A stretch of 64,000 nt of DNA from positions 124,001-188,000 of the forward strand of contig JADJWL010000027.1 of assembly GCA_016716385.1 (NCBI GenBank), written 5' to 3'. Below are positions 1 to 8,408 of this stretch, piece after piece. Position 1 is the first letter of the stretch, and every line of letters begins with the position of its first letter. The notes under the pieces are model-generated. The model was not told where the DNA came from and ran no database searches. It saw only the letters and a list, made by a program, of their open reading frames with translations. A program made the translations under genes and the position numbers. Origin of the DNA: Bryobacterales bacterium (GTDB taxonomy: Bacteria > Acidobacteriota > Terriglobia > Bryobacterales > Bryobacteraceae).

Positions 1-393
1 GAAGTGCCGGATCCGCACCACGGCATCTCCCATCACCGCGGCGACGAGGAGAAGGTCGCCAAGCTCGTTCAGATCAACCAGTACCACACGCAGCTGTTCG
101 CCGGCCTCATCGACCGGCTGGCTGCGATTCAAGAAGGCGACGGGACGCTCCTCGACAGCCTGGCTCTCGTCTATGGCTCAGGATTGAGCGACGGCAACAA
201 GCACTGGCATCATGACCTGCCGGTGATGGTCGCCGGCGGCGGCGCGGGATTGTTCCATCCGGGACGGCACGTCCGCTACCCGGACGAGACGCCGATGAAC
301 AACCTGTTCCTGTCGATCCTCGACCGGATGGACGTCCATCCGGAATCGCTCGGTGACGGAACCGGCAAGCTCGAAGGTCTGAGCGACCTGTAA
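1..393 (+). CDS. DUF1552 family protein, C-terminal part
   Basis: Only the last 130 or so residues are present; the gene begins upstream of the window and the frame is open to the left edge. The visible part starts with an HHGISHH run, the HxxSHH signature of the DUF1552 family, followed by YGSGLSDGNKHWHHDLPVMVAGG, a region typical of the sulfatase-like DUF1552/DUF1501 proteins of acidobacteria, planctomycetes and verrucomicrobia. Family members are usually Tat-exported and lie beside DUF1592/DUF1588 cytochrome-like genes; those partners would be outside the window. The biochemical role is not established. The next gene starts 14 bases downstream, so the two may be cotranscribed. Confidence 0.85.
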   Translation, partial: EVPDPHHGISHHRGDEEKVAKLVQINQYHTQLFAGLIDRLAAIQEGDGTLLDSLALVYGSGLSDGNKHWHHDLPVMVAGGGAGLFHPGRHVRYPDETPMNNLFLSILDRMDVHPESLGDGTGKLEGLSDL

Positions 394-407
394 CCGGAGA
401 ACACAAA

Positions 408-1490
408 ATGCCATACGGTCTCAACATCCCCGCCAGTGGTGCGTTCGATCTCGTGTCCGTGGGAGCACTGGTGCACCGGCTCGATCCGGGCATCATTCCG
501 TTCCGCAAGGCGCACCAGTGCGAGATTCACGTGAGCGGCGGCGAATTCAACGTCGCCGCCAACCTCGCCGACTGCTTCCGCCTGAAGACAGGCGTCGCGA
601 CGGCCATGGTGGACTACCCCATCGGGGACCTCATCGCCGAACGCGTCCGCGCCATGGGCGTACAGGGGATCTACAAGCGCTTCGAGCACAACGGCGTGAA
701 CGGTCCGAACATGGCGGCGGTCCTGAGCGACCGCGGCCAGGGCGTCCGCGCGCCCGTCGTGTTCTACAACCGCGCCAACGAAGCAGCGTCTCTGCTGAAG
801 CCGGGCGACTTCGACTGGGCGTCGATCTTCGCCGGCGGCGTGCGCTGGTTCCACAGCGGCGGCATCTTCGCCGCGCTCTCCGAGACCACCGCCGAGGTGA
901 TTATCGAGGGCATGAAGGCGGCCAAGGCAGCGGGCGCCGTGGTTTCCTTCGACCTCAATTTCCGCGAGAAACTGTGGAAGATCTCCGGCGGGCAGGACCG
1001 CGCGGTCTCGGTGGTGGCGCGCATCGTAGAGAACGTCGACGTGCTCGTCGGCAACGAGGAAGACCTGCAGAAGGGTCTCGGCATTCCGGGGCCTGAGGTG
1101 GCAGCCAAGTCGAAGCTCGACCCGAGCGCATTCTTCGGCATGATCGATCAGGTGGTCGCCAAGCATCCGAACGTGAAGATCGTCGCGACGACCCTGCGCG
1201 AGGTGCATTCCACCAACCGCCACAGTTGGGGCGCGGTGGCCTGGATCGACGGCAAGACTTACGTTTCGCCCACGTGCGAACTCGACGTCTATGACCGCGT
1301 CGGCGGCGGCGACGGCTTCGCGTCCGGCTTTTTCTACGGCCTGATGTCGGGCGAATCCGAAGAGGATGCCTTGAGGCTCGGCTGGGCGCATGGCGCCCTG
1401 CTCACGACCTTCCCCGGCGACACGACCATGGCCACGGTCGAGCAGGTCCGCGCGTTCGCCAAGGGCGGCTCGGCGCGTATCCAACGTTGA
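408..1490 (+). CDS. PfkB-family carbohydrate kinase
   Basis: A 360-residue ribokinase-fold sugar kinase that would phosphorylate a sugar or sugar acid with ATP in the cytoplasm. An N-terminal GGEFNVAANLA stretch matches the substrate-binding GGxxxNxA motif. The C-terminal signature DRVGGGDGFASGF (about residues 296-308) contains the catalytic-base aspartate at D302 and the anion hole. Length and the FDLNFREKLW segment are closest to 2-keto-3-deoxygluconate kinases, but the substrate cannot be fixed from sequence alone. The ATG at 408 follows a GGAG-containing leader. A 65-base gap separates it from the ATPase gene downstream, which has its own promoter-like and inverted-repeat elements. Confidence 0.88.
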   Translation: MPYGLNIPASGAFDLVSVGALVHRLDPGIIPFRKAHQCEIHVSGGEFNVAANLADCFRLKTGVATAMVDYPIGDLIAERVRAMGVQGIYKRFEHNGVNGPNMAAVLSDRGQGVRAPVVFYNRANEAASLLKPGDFDWASIFAGGVRWFHSGGIFAALSETTAEVIIEGMKAAKAAGAVVSFDLNFREKLWKISGGQDRAVSVVARIVENVDVLVGNEEDLQKGLGIPGPEVAAKSKLDPSAFFGMIDQVVAKHPNVKIVATTLREVHSTNRHSWGAVAWIDGKTYVSPTCELDVYDRVGGGDGFASGFFYGLMSGESEEDALRLGWAHGALLTTFPGDTTMATVEQVRAFAKGGSARIQR

Positions 1491-1539
1491 CGCGGCGCGG
1501 TAACGGCACCCCTGCCCGGAAGGCCTGCTGAGGCGGGGC

Positions 1540-1566
1540 GATACAATGAGGGCGAGTGATTGTATC
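1540..1566. promoter_or_regulatory. Inverted repeat enclosing the SD and start codon of the ATPase gene
   Basis: GATACAAT (1540-1547) and ATTGTATC (1559-1566) are perfect reverse complements separated by 11 bases. The spacer holds a GAGGG Shine-Dalgarno-like run and the GTG start at 1556. The left arm also contains TACAAT, a good -10 hexamer. It could be an operator, or an mRNA hairpin presenting the start codon in its loop. No clear -35 is visible. Confidence 0.45.
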
Positions 1567-2707
1567 CCGGCTGATCCTGAAGAATTGGCGCAATTTCCGC
1601 ACGGCCAACGTGGCGCTTGGAGAACGCGCGTTCTTGATTGGACCGAATGCATCGGGGAAGTCGAACTTCCTCGATGCCATCCGGTTCCTGCGCGATATTG
1701 CCAAAGCGGGCGGCGGACTGCAACAGGCGATTTCGCAGCGAGGCGGGTTGTCGAAGATCCGTTGCCTTGCGGCCCGCAAGGAACCCGACGTTGAGATCGA
1801 CGTCGAACTGGCGGAGCCCGGCGGAGTTGCCCTGTGGCGTTACGCCATTGGCGTGACCCAGCAAGTCCGCGGCTACAGGCAGCCCATCCTCCGGTTCGAG
1901 AGAGTATGGAACAGGAACGGGCTGATTCTCGAACGTCCGGATGACCAAGACCGCGCCGACGACGAGCGGCTGACCCAAACGCACCTGGAACAGATCAGCG
2001 CCAACGTGGATTTCCGTGACGTGGCGCGGTTCTTCGAGTCGGTGCGGTACCTGCATTTGGTTCCCCAACTCCTACGCCACCCGGACGCATTTCAAGGACC
2101 GGGCGTACCGGAGGATCCTTACGGGCGCAACTTTCTTGAAATGGTTGCGCGCACGTCCGAAAAGACGAAGAAATCGCGGCTGCGGCGAATCGAACGGGCA
2201 CTTCGGGAAGCCGTACCCAACCTCGAGGCACTGAAGGATACGAAAGACGAGGCCGGAGTCCCACACTTGGAGGCAATCTATAAGCACTGGCGCCCCAACG
2301 CCGGACTTCAGCGAGAGGATCAGTTCTCCGATGGCACACTGCGATTGATCGGATTGTTCTGGTCTTTGCTCGACGGAGATGCGCCGCTCCTGCTGGAGGA
2401 GCCTGAGCTTTCGCTCAATGCCGAGATCGTTCGGCGCCTGCCAGCGCTTATCTACCGTCTGCAACGCAAGCGGAAGCGACAGATTCTTATCAGTACGCAC
2501 AGTTGGGACCTGCTGTCCGATAGGGGCATTGGCGGGGAAGAGACCGTCATGCTGAGGCCCGGACCAGAGGGTACCGAGGTCTATTTAGCGTCAGATCGCC
2601 CGGACATTCGCGATTCGCTGGCGGCTGGCTTGAGTGTGGCCGAAGTGGCGCTGCCCAGGACCGCTCCACCGGACTTGCACCAACTGAGCCTCTTCGATCC
2701 GGTATGA
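1556..2707 (+). CDS. AAA/OLD-like ATPase of a putative two-gene defence module
   Basis: A 383-residue ABC/SMC-type AAA ATPase of the RecF/OLD superfamily. It opens with the LKNWRNF motif typical of these proteins, then a Walker A GPNASGKSN at residues 29-37. A QFSDGTLRL segment near residue 258 occupies the ABC-signature position. A Walker B-like LLLEEPELSLN lies near 278-288 and the switch ISTHSWDLL near 311-319. No TOPRIM nuclease domain follows; instead the next gene, overlapping by four bases (ATGA), encodes a small TOPRIM-like protein. Split ATPase/TOPRIM pairs of this shape occur in PARIS (AriA/AriB) and other OLD-related anti-phage systems, so a defence role is inferred, not shown. GTG was chosen because the homologous N-terminus begins there. 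Third-position codon use looks less GC-biased than in flanking genes. Confidence 0.8.
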   Translation: MIVSRLILKNWRNFRTANVALGERAFLIGPNASGKSNFLDAIRFLRDIAKAGGGLQQAISQRGGLSKIRCLAARKEPDVEIDVELAEPGGVALWRYAIGVTQQVRGYRQPILRFERVWNRNGLILERPDDQDRADDERLTQTHLEQISANVDFRDVARFFESVRYLHLVPQLLRHPDAFQGPGVPEDPYGRNFLEMVARTSEKTKKSRLRRIERALREAVPNLEALKDTKDEAGVPHLEAIYKHWRPNAGLQREDQFSDGTLRLIGLFWSLLDGDAPLLLEEPELSLNAEIVRRLPALIYRLQRKRKRQILISTHSWDLLSDRGIGGEETVMLRPGPEGTEVYLASDRPDIRDSLAAGLSVAEVALPRTAPPDLHQLSLFDPV

Positions 2708-3327
2708 TTCCGGTCCACATTGGAGTCGAGGACCTCCTGAGCGAGGCTGTCGTCCGCCGCCTCCTGCTTGAGTGCAGTGGCCACTATGCGGTCGGCGAGG
2801 TCTTCAATCGGGGAGGGTTCGGATACCTGCGCAAGACCGTGCGCGGATGGAACCGGGCGGCTGCGGGAGTACCCTTCGTCTTGCTCACCGATCTTGATTC
2901 GAAGTATCCGTGTCCGCTGGCGTTGATTCAGGATTGGCTCCAGGAGCCGCAATCCCCCAACCTCCTGTTCCGGATTGCCGTCCAGGAGGTTGAATCCTGG
3001 CTCCTGGCTGACCGAACGAATCTGGCGGCATTCCTCCGCGTCTCTCCGAAGCTGCTGCCCGATGATCCGGAGGCAATCGCTGATCCTAAGGCAGCCTTGA
3101 TCCAGATTGCAGCCAAGTCCAGACAGCGCGATCTGAGGGACGGCATCGTACCCAGGAAAAACAGCACCGCCATCATCGGCCCTGACTATAACGGCGTCCT
3201 GAGCAAGTTCGTTGCAGCCCACTGGGACCCAGGTGCAGCCTCCCGGAGGGCGACCAGCCTGAAGCGGGCCCTCGAATCCCTGAAGACGTTTACGCCCCAG
3301 TGGCCCAAGGCGGATGGTGCCGTATGA
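2704..3327 (+). CDS. TOPRIM-like (DUF4276-type) partner of the ATPase
   Basis: A 207-residue protein without recognisable transport or membrane signals. The N-terminus HIGVEDLLSEAVVRRLL carries the acidic residue (E9) expected after TOPRIM strand 1. LLTDLDSK supplies a DxD pair (D63, D65), and QEVESWLLAD near residues 94-103 is typical of DUF4276-like proteins. This arrangement suggests a metal-dependent nuclease or nuclease-like fold. It overlaps the ATPase stop by ATGA and its own stop overlaps the start of the deacetylase-like gene in the same way, so all three are probably translated together. By analogy with PARIS AriB, RloB or AbiLii it would be the effector. The family match is from motif reading only. 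Confidence 0.65.
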   Translation: MIPVHIGVEDLLSEAVVRRLLLECSGHYAVGEVFNRGGFGYLRKTVRGWNRAAAGVPFVLLTDLDSKYPCPLALIQDWLQEPQSPNLLFRIAVQEVESWLLADRTNLAAFLRVSPKLLPDDPEAIADPKAALIQIAAKSRQRDLRDGIVPRKNSTAIIGPDYNGVLSKFVAAHWDPGAASRRATSLKRALESLKTFTPQWPKADGAV

Positions 3328-4208
3328 CGCTGTACTACGCCGACTGTTACGCAATCCCGCTGCCGCCGGGACACAAGTTCCCGATGGAGAAGTACCGCCT
3401 CGTGCGCGACCGCCTCGCCGCGTGCGGCGGCTTCCAGTTCTCCGAAGCGCCGTTCGCCGATCCGGCGGTGATCGCGCTCGCCCACGACCCCGGCTACGTG
3501 TCCGCCTTTCTCGATGGCACCCTGGAACCGGCGATTGTCCGGCGCATCGGATTTCCGTGGTCGGAAGGCCTTGTGCGTCGCACACTGGCCTCGGTTGGCG
3601 GTACGCTGATGGCCGCTGAAGATGCCTTGCGGCGCGGCTTCGGCGGTAATCTCGCCGGCGGGACGCACCACGCCCTCTACGACACCGGCGCCGGTTTCTG
3701 TGTGTTCAACGACATCGCGGTGGCCATCCGCCGCCTGCTACACGAAGGGCGTGTCGAGCGTGCCGCCGTGGTCGACCTCGACGTGCACCAGGGCGACGGC
3801 ACCGCGGCGCTGTTCGCCTCCGACCGCCGGGTCCTGACGCTGTCGATTCACGGACGCAACAACTTCCCGCTCCGCAAGCAGCGCAGCACGATCGATATCG
3901 AACTGGACGACGGCACCGAGGATGCCGCCTATCTGGCGGCGCTCGCCGGAGCGCTCCCCCGCGTCTTCGCGTTCGAGCCGGACATCGTATTCTTCCAGAC
4001 CGGAGTCGATGCGCTCGCCACCGACACGCTCGGCCGGCTGGCCCTGACGCACGACGGACTGCGCGCGCGCGACCGCATGGTGATCGGCCACTGCCGCGAG
4101 CGCGGTATCCCTCTCGCCGCCACGCTCGGGGGCGGCTATTCGAAGCCCATCGATCCCACCGTGGAGGCGCACGCCAACACGTTCCGGGTCGCTGCGCGCA
4201 TAGGCTGA
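3324..4208 (+). CDS. Histone deacetylase-like (arginase-fold) hydrolase
   Basis: A 294-residue bacterial member of the histone deacetylase/acetoin utilisation/acetylpolyamine amidohydrolase superfamily. These are zinc hydrolases that remove acyl groups from lysine or polyamine amines. The tandem histidines GGTHHA (H115-H116), the GAGFCVFND segment, the zinc ligands DLDVHQGDGT (D153, H155), the third ligand in GVDALATDTLG and the catalytic tyrosine in GGGYSKP are all present, so it should be active. The N-terminal PPGHKFPMEKY resembles short bacterial class IV-like forms. The ATG overlaps the stop of the TOPRIM-like gene (ATGA), tying it translationally to the putative defence pair. Whether that link is functional or incidental is unknown, and the substrate cannot be predicted. 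Confidence 0.88.
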   Translation: MTLYYADCYAIPLPPGHKFPMEKYRLVRDRLAACGGFQFSEAPFADPAVIALAHDPGYVSAFLDGTLEPAIVRRIGFPWSEGLVRRTLASVGGTLMAAEDALRRGFGGNLAGGTHHALYDTGAGFCVFNDIAVAIRRLLHEGRVERAAVVDLDVHQGDGTAALFASDRRVLTLSIHGRNNFPLRKQRSTIDIELDDGTEDAAYLAALAGALPRVFAFEPDIVFFQTGVDALATDTLGRLALTHDGLRARDRMVIGHCRERGIPLAATLGGGYSKPIDPTVEAHANTFRVAARIG

Positions 4209-4211
4209 GGC

Positions 4212-5411
4212 GTGACGGAGGCAGTGCGCGTCTCGATCATCGATCCTGCAAACTTCTCCCCGCAGTACACGAGCAATCTTGCCCAGGCCCTGGGACGGCT
4301 GGGGGCCCGGACAACCCTCTACACGTCGCATCCCCTGTTTGGCCACCTGGCCGAGGCGGAGGGATACTCGGTGGAACTGCCCTTCTACCGGCACGTGTCG
4401 GGGTGGCGACGGTTACGGGAGTGGTCGCGCAAGCGCCATCGCTGGCGTGCCGTCTTGAAGGCGGCATCCTACCCGGTGGGACTCTTACGATTGCAAAGGC
4501 TGCTCGTCGGTGAACCGGGGATCCTGCACTACCAGTGGGCTCTGGCGCCCTTGCTGGACTGCAGACTGGCCGCGGGGCTGCGGCGGCGCGGATGGCGGAC
4601 TGTCGCGACGGCCCATGACCTGTTCGAGGAGCAATCGTTGTGGCGATTCCAGCGGGCACACTACCAGACCTTCTACCGCTCCATGGACGCGGTTGTGGTG
4701 CATACCGGAGAACTCGCAGGTGAAGCTGTGCGGCTGGGCGTACAGCCGGACCGTGTGCATGTGATCGCCCGCGGGGATCTGGGCCGGTTCAAAGGAGAAG
4801 CCCTGTCCAAGGCCGAAGCACGAGCCAGGCTGCGCATCGCAACGGATGGTCCACTGTGCCTGTTCTTCGGGCTGATCAAGCCCAACAAAGGGCTGCACAT
4901 TCTCCTGGAGGCGCTGGCTGCGGTGGACCATCCGGCGGTGCGGCTCCTCGTGGCGGGCCAACCGATGGAACCGATGGACCGCTACCACGAACTTGCGCGA
5001 AGTCTGCACCTGCAAGACCGTATTGAGTGGCGGTTGGGCTACGTCCCGGATGACATGGTGGGATTGTACTTTCAAGCCTGCGATCTCGTGGTGCTTCCGC
5101 ATACCGCGATCTCGCTCAGCGGTGTGGCGTCGGTGGCCCTGGGATACGGGACGCCCATCGTGGGAACCAGACTGGGCGGTTTGCCCGACCTCCTGCGGGA
5201 GGGCGAAGAGGGTTACCTTGTGGAACCCGGTTCCACCGGCGCCCTGGCCATGGCCCTGACAAAGGCTGTCCGTGATTTGGAGGGAACCGCGGAAATGGGC
5301 CGGGGAGCGGCCGCGCGGTTCGCCGCGCGGGCGAGTTGGGAGACGGCAGCGGCGAAAAGTCTCGCTTTGTATCGCCAGTTGTTTGCCGGACCACCGCAAG
5401 CAGGCGCCTGA
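4212..5411 (+). CDS. Glycosyltransferase, GT4/GT1 (GT-B fold)
   Basis: A 399-residue GT-B retaining glycosyltransferase. The N-terminal acceptor domain is followed by the nucleotide-sugar domain, which shows LFFGLIKPNKGLHILLEAL (the usual G-x-K-G-x-x-x-L motif) and a donor-site segment with SLSGVASVALGYGTPIVG followed by GGLPDLL, corresponding to the E/S-x7-E region of GT4 enzymes. It would transfer a sugar to a glycan or lipid at the cytoplasmic membrane; donor and acceptor are unknown. The GTG start lies three bases after the stop of the deacetylase-like gene, indicating cotranscription. No transmembrane segment is evident. Confidence 0.85.
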   Translation: MTEAVRVSIIDPANFSPQYTSNLAQALGRLGARTTLYTSHPLFGHLAEAEGYSVELPFYRHVSGWRRLREWSRKRHRWRAVLKAASYPVGLLRLQRLLVGEPGILHYQWALAPLLDCRLAAGLRRRGWRTVATAHDLFEEQSLWRFQRAHYQTFYRSMDAVVVHTGELAGEAVRLGVQPDRVHVIARGDLGRFKGEALSKAEARARLRIATDGPLCLFFGLIKPNKGLHILLEALAAVDHPAVRLLVAGQPMEPMDRYHELARSLHLQDRIEWRLGYVPDDMVGLYFQACDLVVLPHTAISLSGVASVALGYGTPIVGTRLGGLPDLLREGEEGYLVEPGSTGALAMALTKAVRDLEGTAEMGRGAAARFAARASWETAAAKSLALYRQLFAGPPQAGA

Positions 5412-5417
5412 TACAGT
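5412..5417 (+). promoter_or_regulatory. TANNNT -10-like hexamer close to a start codon
   Basis: TACAGT ends 7 bases before the ATG at 5425. No Shine-Dalgarno sequence lies between them. This spacing would put transcription initiation at or next to the start codon. Confidence 0.35.
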
Positions 5418-5424
5418 ATGTCTC

Positions 5425-6690
5425 ATGCGTTGGGTTTTCGTTTTCCTGCTCGGCAGCTCCTGCTGGGCGCAAAGCTACGACATCGTCCTCAAAGGCGGCC
5501 ACGTGATCGATCCGAAGAACGGCATCGACGGCCGGATGGACGTGGCCATCACTAAAGGACGGATTGCCGCCGTGGCTCCCTCCATCGACGCCTCACAGGC
5601 GCGCCGGACACTCGATGTCGCGGGCCTTTACGTGACGCCCGGCTTGATCGACCTGCACGTCCACGTCTTCAACACGACGCTCCAGGAGGGCGCCTGGGCG
5701 GGCGACAACAGCGTCCAGCCGGACGCGTTCAGCTTCCGCACGGGCGTCACCACGATGGTCGATGCCGGCAGCAGCGGCTGGCGCAACTTCGAGTTCTTCC
5801 GCCACACGGTGATCGACCGCGCCCGCACCCGCGTTCTGGCGCTGATCAACATCGCCGGGCTGGGCATGATGACCGACGTCACCGAGCAGGTCGCAAGCGA
5901 CTTTCAGCCGGACAAAGTGGCCGCGCTGGCCAAGAAGCACAAGGATGTCGTGGTCGGTGTGAAATCGGCCCACTACCAGCATCCGGACTGGGCCTCGGTG
6001 GACCGCGCCATCGAAGCCGGCAACATGGCGGATATCCCGATCATGGTCGATTTCGGCTACTTCCTGCCGGAGCGGCCCTACTGGCAGTTGGTGACGCAGC
6101 GCCTCCGCAAGGGCGACGCGTCCACGCACTGTTTCCGCGGGCCCGTGCCGTGGGTGGATGAGAACGGCAAGCTCTACGACTATTTCCACGTCGCACGGAA
6201 GCGCGGCGTCAAATTCGACGTCGGCCACGGCGGCGGCAGCTTCGTCCTGCGCAGCGCGGTCGCGGCGGCGAGGAACGGCTTCTTCCCGGACACCATCTCG
6301 ACGGACCTGCATACGGGCAGTTCGAACGGCGCCATGATGGACATGCCGACGACCATGTCGAAGATGATGGCGATCGGCATGCCGCTCAAGGACGTGATCC
6401 GCGCGTCGACGTGGGCGCCGGCGGAGTGGATCAAGCGACCTGAACTCGGCAACCTGACGGTAGGCGCGGTGGCGGATGTCGCGGTCTGGAACCTCATGCA
6501 GGGCGATTTCGGCTACCGCGACGCCAGTGACGGCATGGTCCGCGGCAAACAACGCCTGTTCTGCGAATTGACAATCGCCGGAGGCCGTTTGCAGTGGGAT
6601 TTCAATTCGCGCACCGGGGTCGACTACAGGACGCTGCCGCCGGATTACGGCGTCCGGCCCGGTATCGACTTCGTCCTGCCGCCGCGATAG
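5425..6690 (+). CDS. Secreted amidohydrolase (dihydroorotase/deacetylase-like)
   Basis: A 421-residue metal-dependent amidohydrolase. A short signal peptide (MRWVFVFLLGSSCWAQ) precedes the typical small beta domain DIVLKGGHVIDPKNG and the metal-binding DLHVHVF (H78, H80). Lysine in GVKSAHYQHP is a candidate carbamylated residue, and the C-terminal GNLTVGAVADVAVWNL is the usual closing beta-sandwich. Families of this shape include EF_0837/AHA_3915-type deacetylases and dihydroorotase-like hydrolases acting on N-acyl or cyclic amide substrates; the real substrate is not predictable. The ATG at 5425 was chosen because it begins the signal peptide. It sits 13 bases behind the glycosyltransferase. 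Confidence 0.82.
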   Translation: MRWVFVFLLGSSCWAQSYDIVLKGGHVIDPKNGIDGRMDVAITKGRIAAVAPSIDASQARRTLDVAGLYVTPGLIDLHVHVFNTTLQEGAWAGDNSVQPDAFSFRTGVTTMVDAGSSGWRNFEFFRHTVIDRARTRVLALINIAGLGMMTDVTEQVASDFQPDKVAALAKKHKDVVVGVKSAHYQHPDWASVDRAIEAGNMADIPIMVDFGYFLPERPYWQLVTQRLRKGDASTHCFRGPVPWVDENGKLYDYFHVARKRGVKFDVGHGGGSFVLRSAVAAARNGFFPDTISTDLHTGSSNGAMMDMPTTMSKMMAIGMPLKDVIRASTWAPAEWIKRPELGNLTVGAVADVAVWNLMQGDFGYRDASDGMVRGKQRLFCELTIAGGRLQWDFNSRTGVDYRTLPPDYGVRPGIDFVLPPR

Positions 6691-6712
6691 AGTGAGAGCA
6701 TCGGGAGGACGT

Positions 6713-7717
6713 ATGGAACGCACCACCTCACGCCGGCATTTCCTGCAGGGCGCCACGGCCGCGGCGCTTGCCCAGCAGGTGCTGGCGCAGACCTCGCCCG
6801 CGGGCGCGGCTGGATTGCCGACGCGCATCCTGGGCCGCACCGGTGTGCGCGTGTCGATCCTGTGCCTGGGCGGATGGCACATCGGCGCGGTGAAGGATCA
6901 GAACGAAGCTATCCGCATTATGCATGCCGCCATCGACGAGGGTCTGACCTTCTTCGACAACGCCTGGGACTACCACAATGGCGGGTCGGAAGAGATCATG
7001 GGCCGCGCTCTTCAGGGAGGGAAGCGCCAGAAGGTCTTCCTCATGACGAAGAACTGCGAGCGTGACCACGCGGGCTCGATGAAGAACCTCGACGACAGCC
7101 TGCGCCGCATGAAGACCGACTACATCGACCTGTGGCAGTTCCACGAAATGTGCTACCACAACGATCCGGACTGGGTCTTCGACAAGGGCGGCCTCAAGGC
7201 AGCCCTCGAAGCGCGTCAGGCGGGCAAGGTCCGCTACATCGGCTTCACCGGCCACAAGGACCCGCTGATCCATCTCAAGATGCTCAACAAGCCCCATGCC
7301 TGGGACGCCTCGCAGATGCCGATCAACGTGCTCGACGCGCACTTCCGCAGCTTCCAGAAAGAGGTCGTGCCCGTGTGCTTGCGGAAGGATGTCGGCGTCA
7401 TCGGGATGAAGGGCCTCGCCGGCGGCTTTCCCAACGGCCGTATCCTGTCTGAGTTAGGACTGACCGCCGAAGAGTGCTTCCGCTACTGCCTGAGTCTGCC
7501 GGTCACGACGCAGGTGGTCGGCATCAATTCGATGGCTCACCTCAAGCAGGACATCGCCATCGCCCGCGACTTCAAACCCATGACCGCCGCCGAAATGCGG
7601 GCGCTCGAAGATCGCGTGGCTGCCGAAGCCGGCGACGGACGTCACGAGCTGTTCAAATCCACCCAGACCTTTGACGGTCCCCACCACCGCAAGCAGCACG
7701 GCTTCGCTGTAGGCTGA
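6713..7717 (+). CDS. Tat-exported aldo/keto reductase
   Basis: A 334-residue aldo/keto reductase preceded by a twin-arginine-like signal (TSRRHFLQGATAAALAQQVLA). The catalytic tetrad is visible: D and Y in FFDNAWDYHNG, K in FLMTKNCE and H in LWQFHEM. The barrel motif GRTGVRVSILCLGGWHIG is intact. Proteins of this type in acidobacteria are thought to work in the periplasm, but their substrate and cofactor supply there are unclear. The start is set by a good GGGAGGAC ribosome site 5 bases before the ATG. It follows the amidohydrolase by 22 bases and is followed by queE after one base, so all three probably share a transcript. Confidence 0.87.
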   Translation: MERTTSRRHFLQGATAAALAQQVLAQTSPAGAAGLPTRILGRTGVRVSILCLGGWHIGAVKDQNEAIRIMHAAIDEGLTFFDNAWDYHNGGSEEIMGRALQGGKRQKVFLMTKNCERDHAGSMKNLDDSLRRMKTDYIDLWQFHEMCYHNDPDWVFDKGGLKAALEARQAGKVRYIGFTGHKDPLIHLKMLNKPHAWDASQMPINVLDAHFRSFQKEVVPVCLRKDVGVIGMKGLAGGFPNGRILSELGLTAEECFRYCLSLPVTTQVVGINSMAHLKQDIAIARDFKPMTAAEMRALEDRVAAEAGDGRHELFKSTQTFDGPHHRKQHGFAVG

Positions 7718-7718
7718 C

Positions 7719-8390
7719 GTGAAGATCTCCGAGATCTTCTATTCGATTCAAGGCGAGGGCACGCTGGTCGGGGTGCCCTCCATCTTCATCCGCACAAGCG
7801 GCTGCAACCTGCGCTGTTCCTGGTGCGACACACCCTACACGTCGTGGCAGCCGGAGGGCGCCGATATGAGCCTCGACGAAATCCTCGCCGCGGCCGCGAA
7901 GTATCCCACAACCCATGTTGTGGTCACGGGCGGCGAGCCGATGATCGCGCCGGACATCGCCGCTCTCACCCAGATGCTGCGCACCAGGGGTCTGCACATC
8001 ACGATCGAAACCGCCGGCACCGTTTACGCGCCGGTTGCCTGTGACTTGATGAGCCTCAGCCCGAAGCTCGCCAATTCGACGCCCGAAGGGCATTGGGCGG
8101 CGCAGCACGACCGTCTCCGCTACCAGCCCGGGATCCTGCGGCGGCTCATGAGCGAATACGACTACCAGATGAAGTTTGTGGTGTCCCTGCCGGGAGATCT
8201 CGATGAAATCGAAGTGGTGATCGCGGAGACCGGCGCCGCCCGCGAAAAGGTGGTGCTGATGCCCGAAGGCACGGATGCCGCGATCCTGCGGGAACGCGGC
8301 GTCTGGGTGGCCGAAGCCTGCAAACGGGAAGGCTTCCGGTATACGCCGCGCCTGCACGTGGATCTGTACGGGCACAGGCGCGGCGTCTGA
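7719..8390 (+). CDS. queE: 7-carboxy-7-deazaguanine synthase
   Basis: Radical SAM enzyme of 223 residues converting 6-carboxytetrahydropterin to 7-carboxy-7-deazaguanine in the queuosine/7-deazapurine pathway. The first residues YSIQGEGTLVGVPSIFIR are the family hallmark. The cluster motif CNLRCSWC (C29, C33, C36) has the CX3CX2C form, and VVTGGEPM is the SAM-binding GGE motif. Length matches the family. The GTG start lies one base after the aldo/keto reductase stop. No other queuosine genes are in the window. Confidence 0.95.
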   Translation: MKISEIFYSIQGEGTLVGVPSIFIRTSGCNLRCSWCDTPYTSWQPEGADMSLDEILAAAAKYPTTHVVVTGGEPMIAPDIAALTQMLRTRGLHITIETAGTVYAPVACDLMSLSPKLANSTPEGHWAAQHDRLRYQPGILRRLMSEYDYQMKFVVSLPGDLDEIEVVIAETGAAREKVVLMPEGTDAAILRERGVWVAEACKREGFRYTPRLHVDLYGHRRGV

Positions 8391-8392
8391 CC

Positions 8393-8408
8393 GTAAGCTG
8401 CTGCTTAC
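8393..8408. terminator. Short hairpin between converging queE and mdh
   Basis: GTAAGC and GCTTAC form a perfect 6-bp stem around a TGCT loop, overlapping the last codon and stop of mdh. No U-tract follows on either strand, so it is at best a weak or bidirectional terminator. Confidence 0.25.

Noticed and set aside
276..1652. A 458-codon open frame on the minus strand opposite the PfkB kinase gene
   Set aside because: It is Arg/His-rich, has no family motifs and mirrors the kinase codons. Many such frames occur opposite real genes in this GC-rich sequence.
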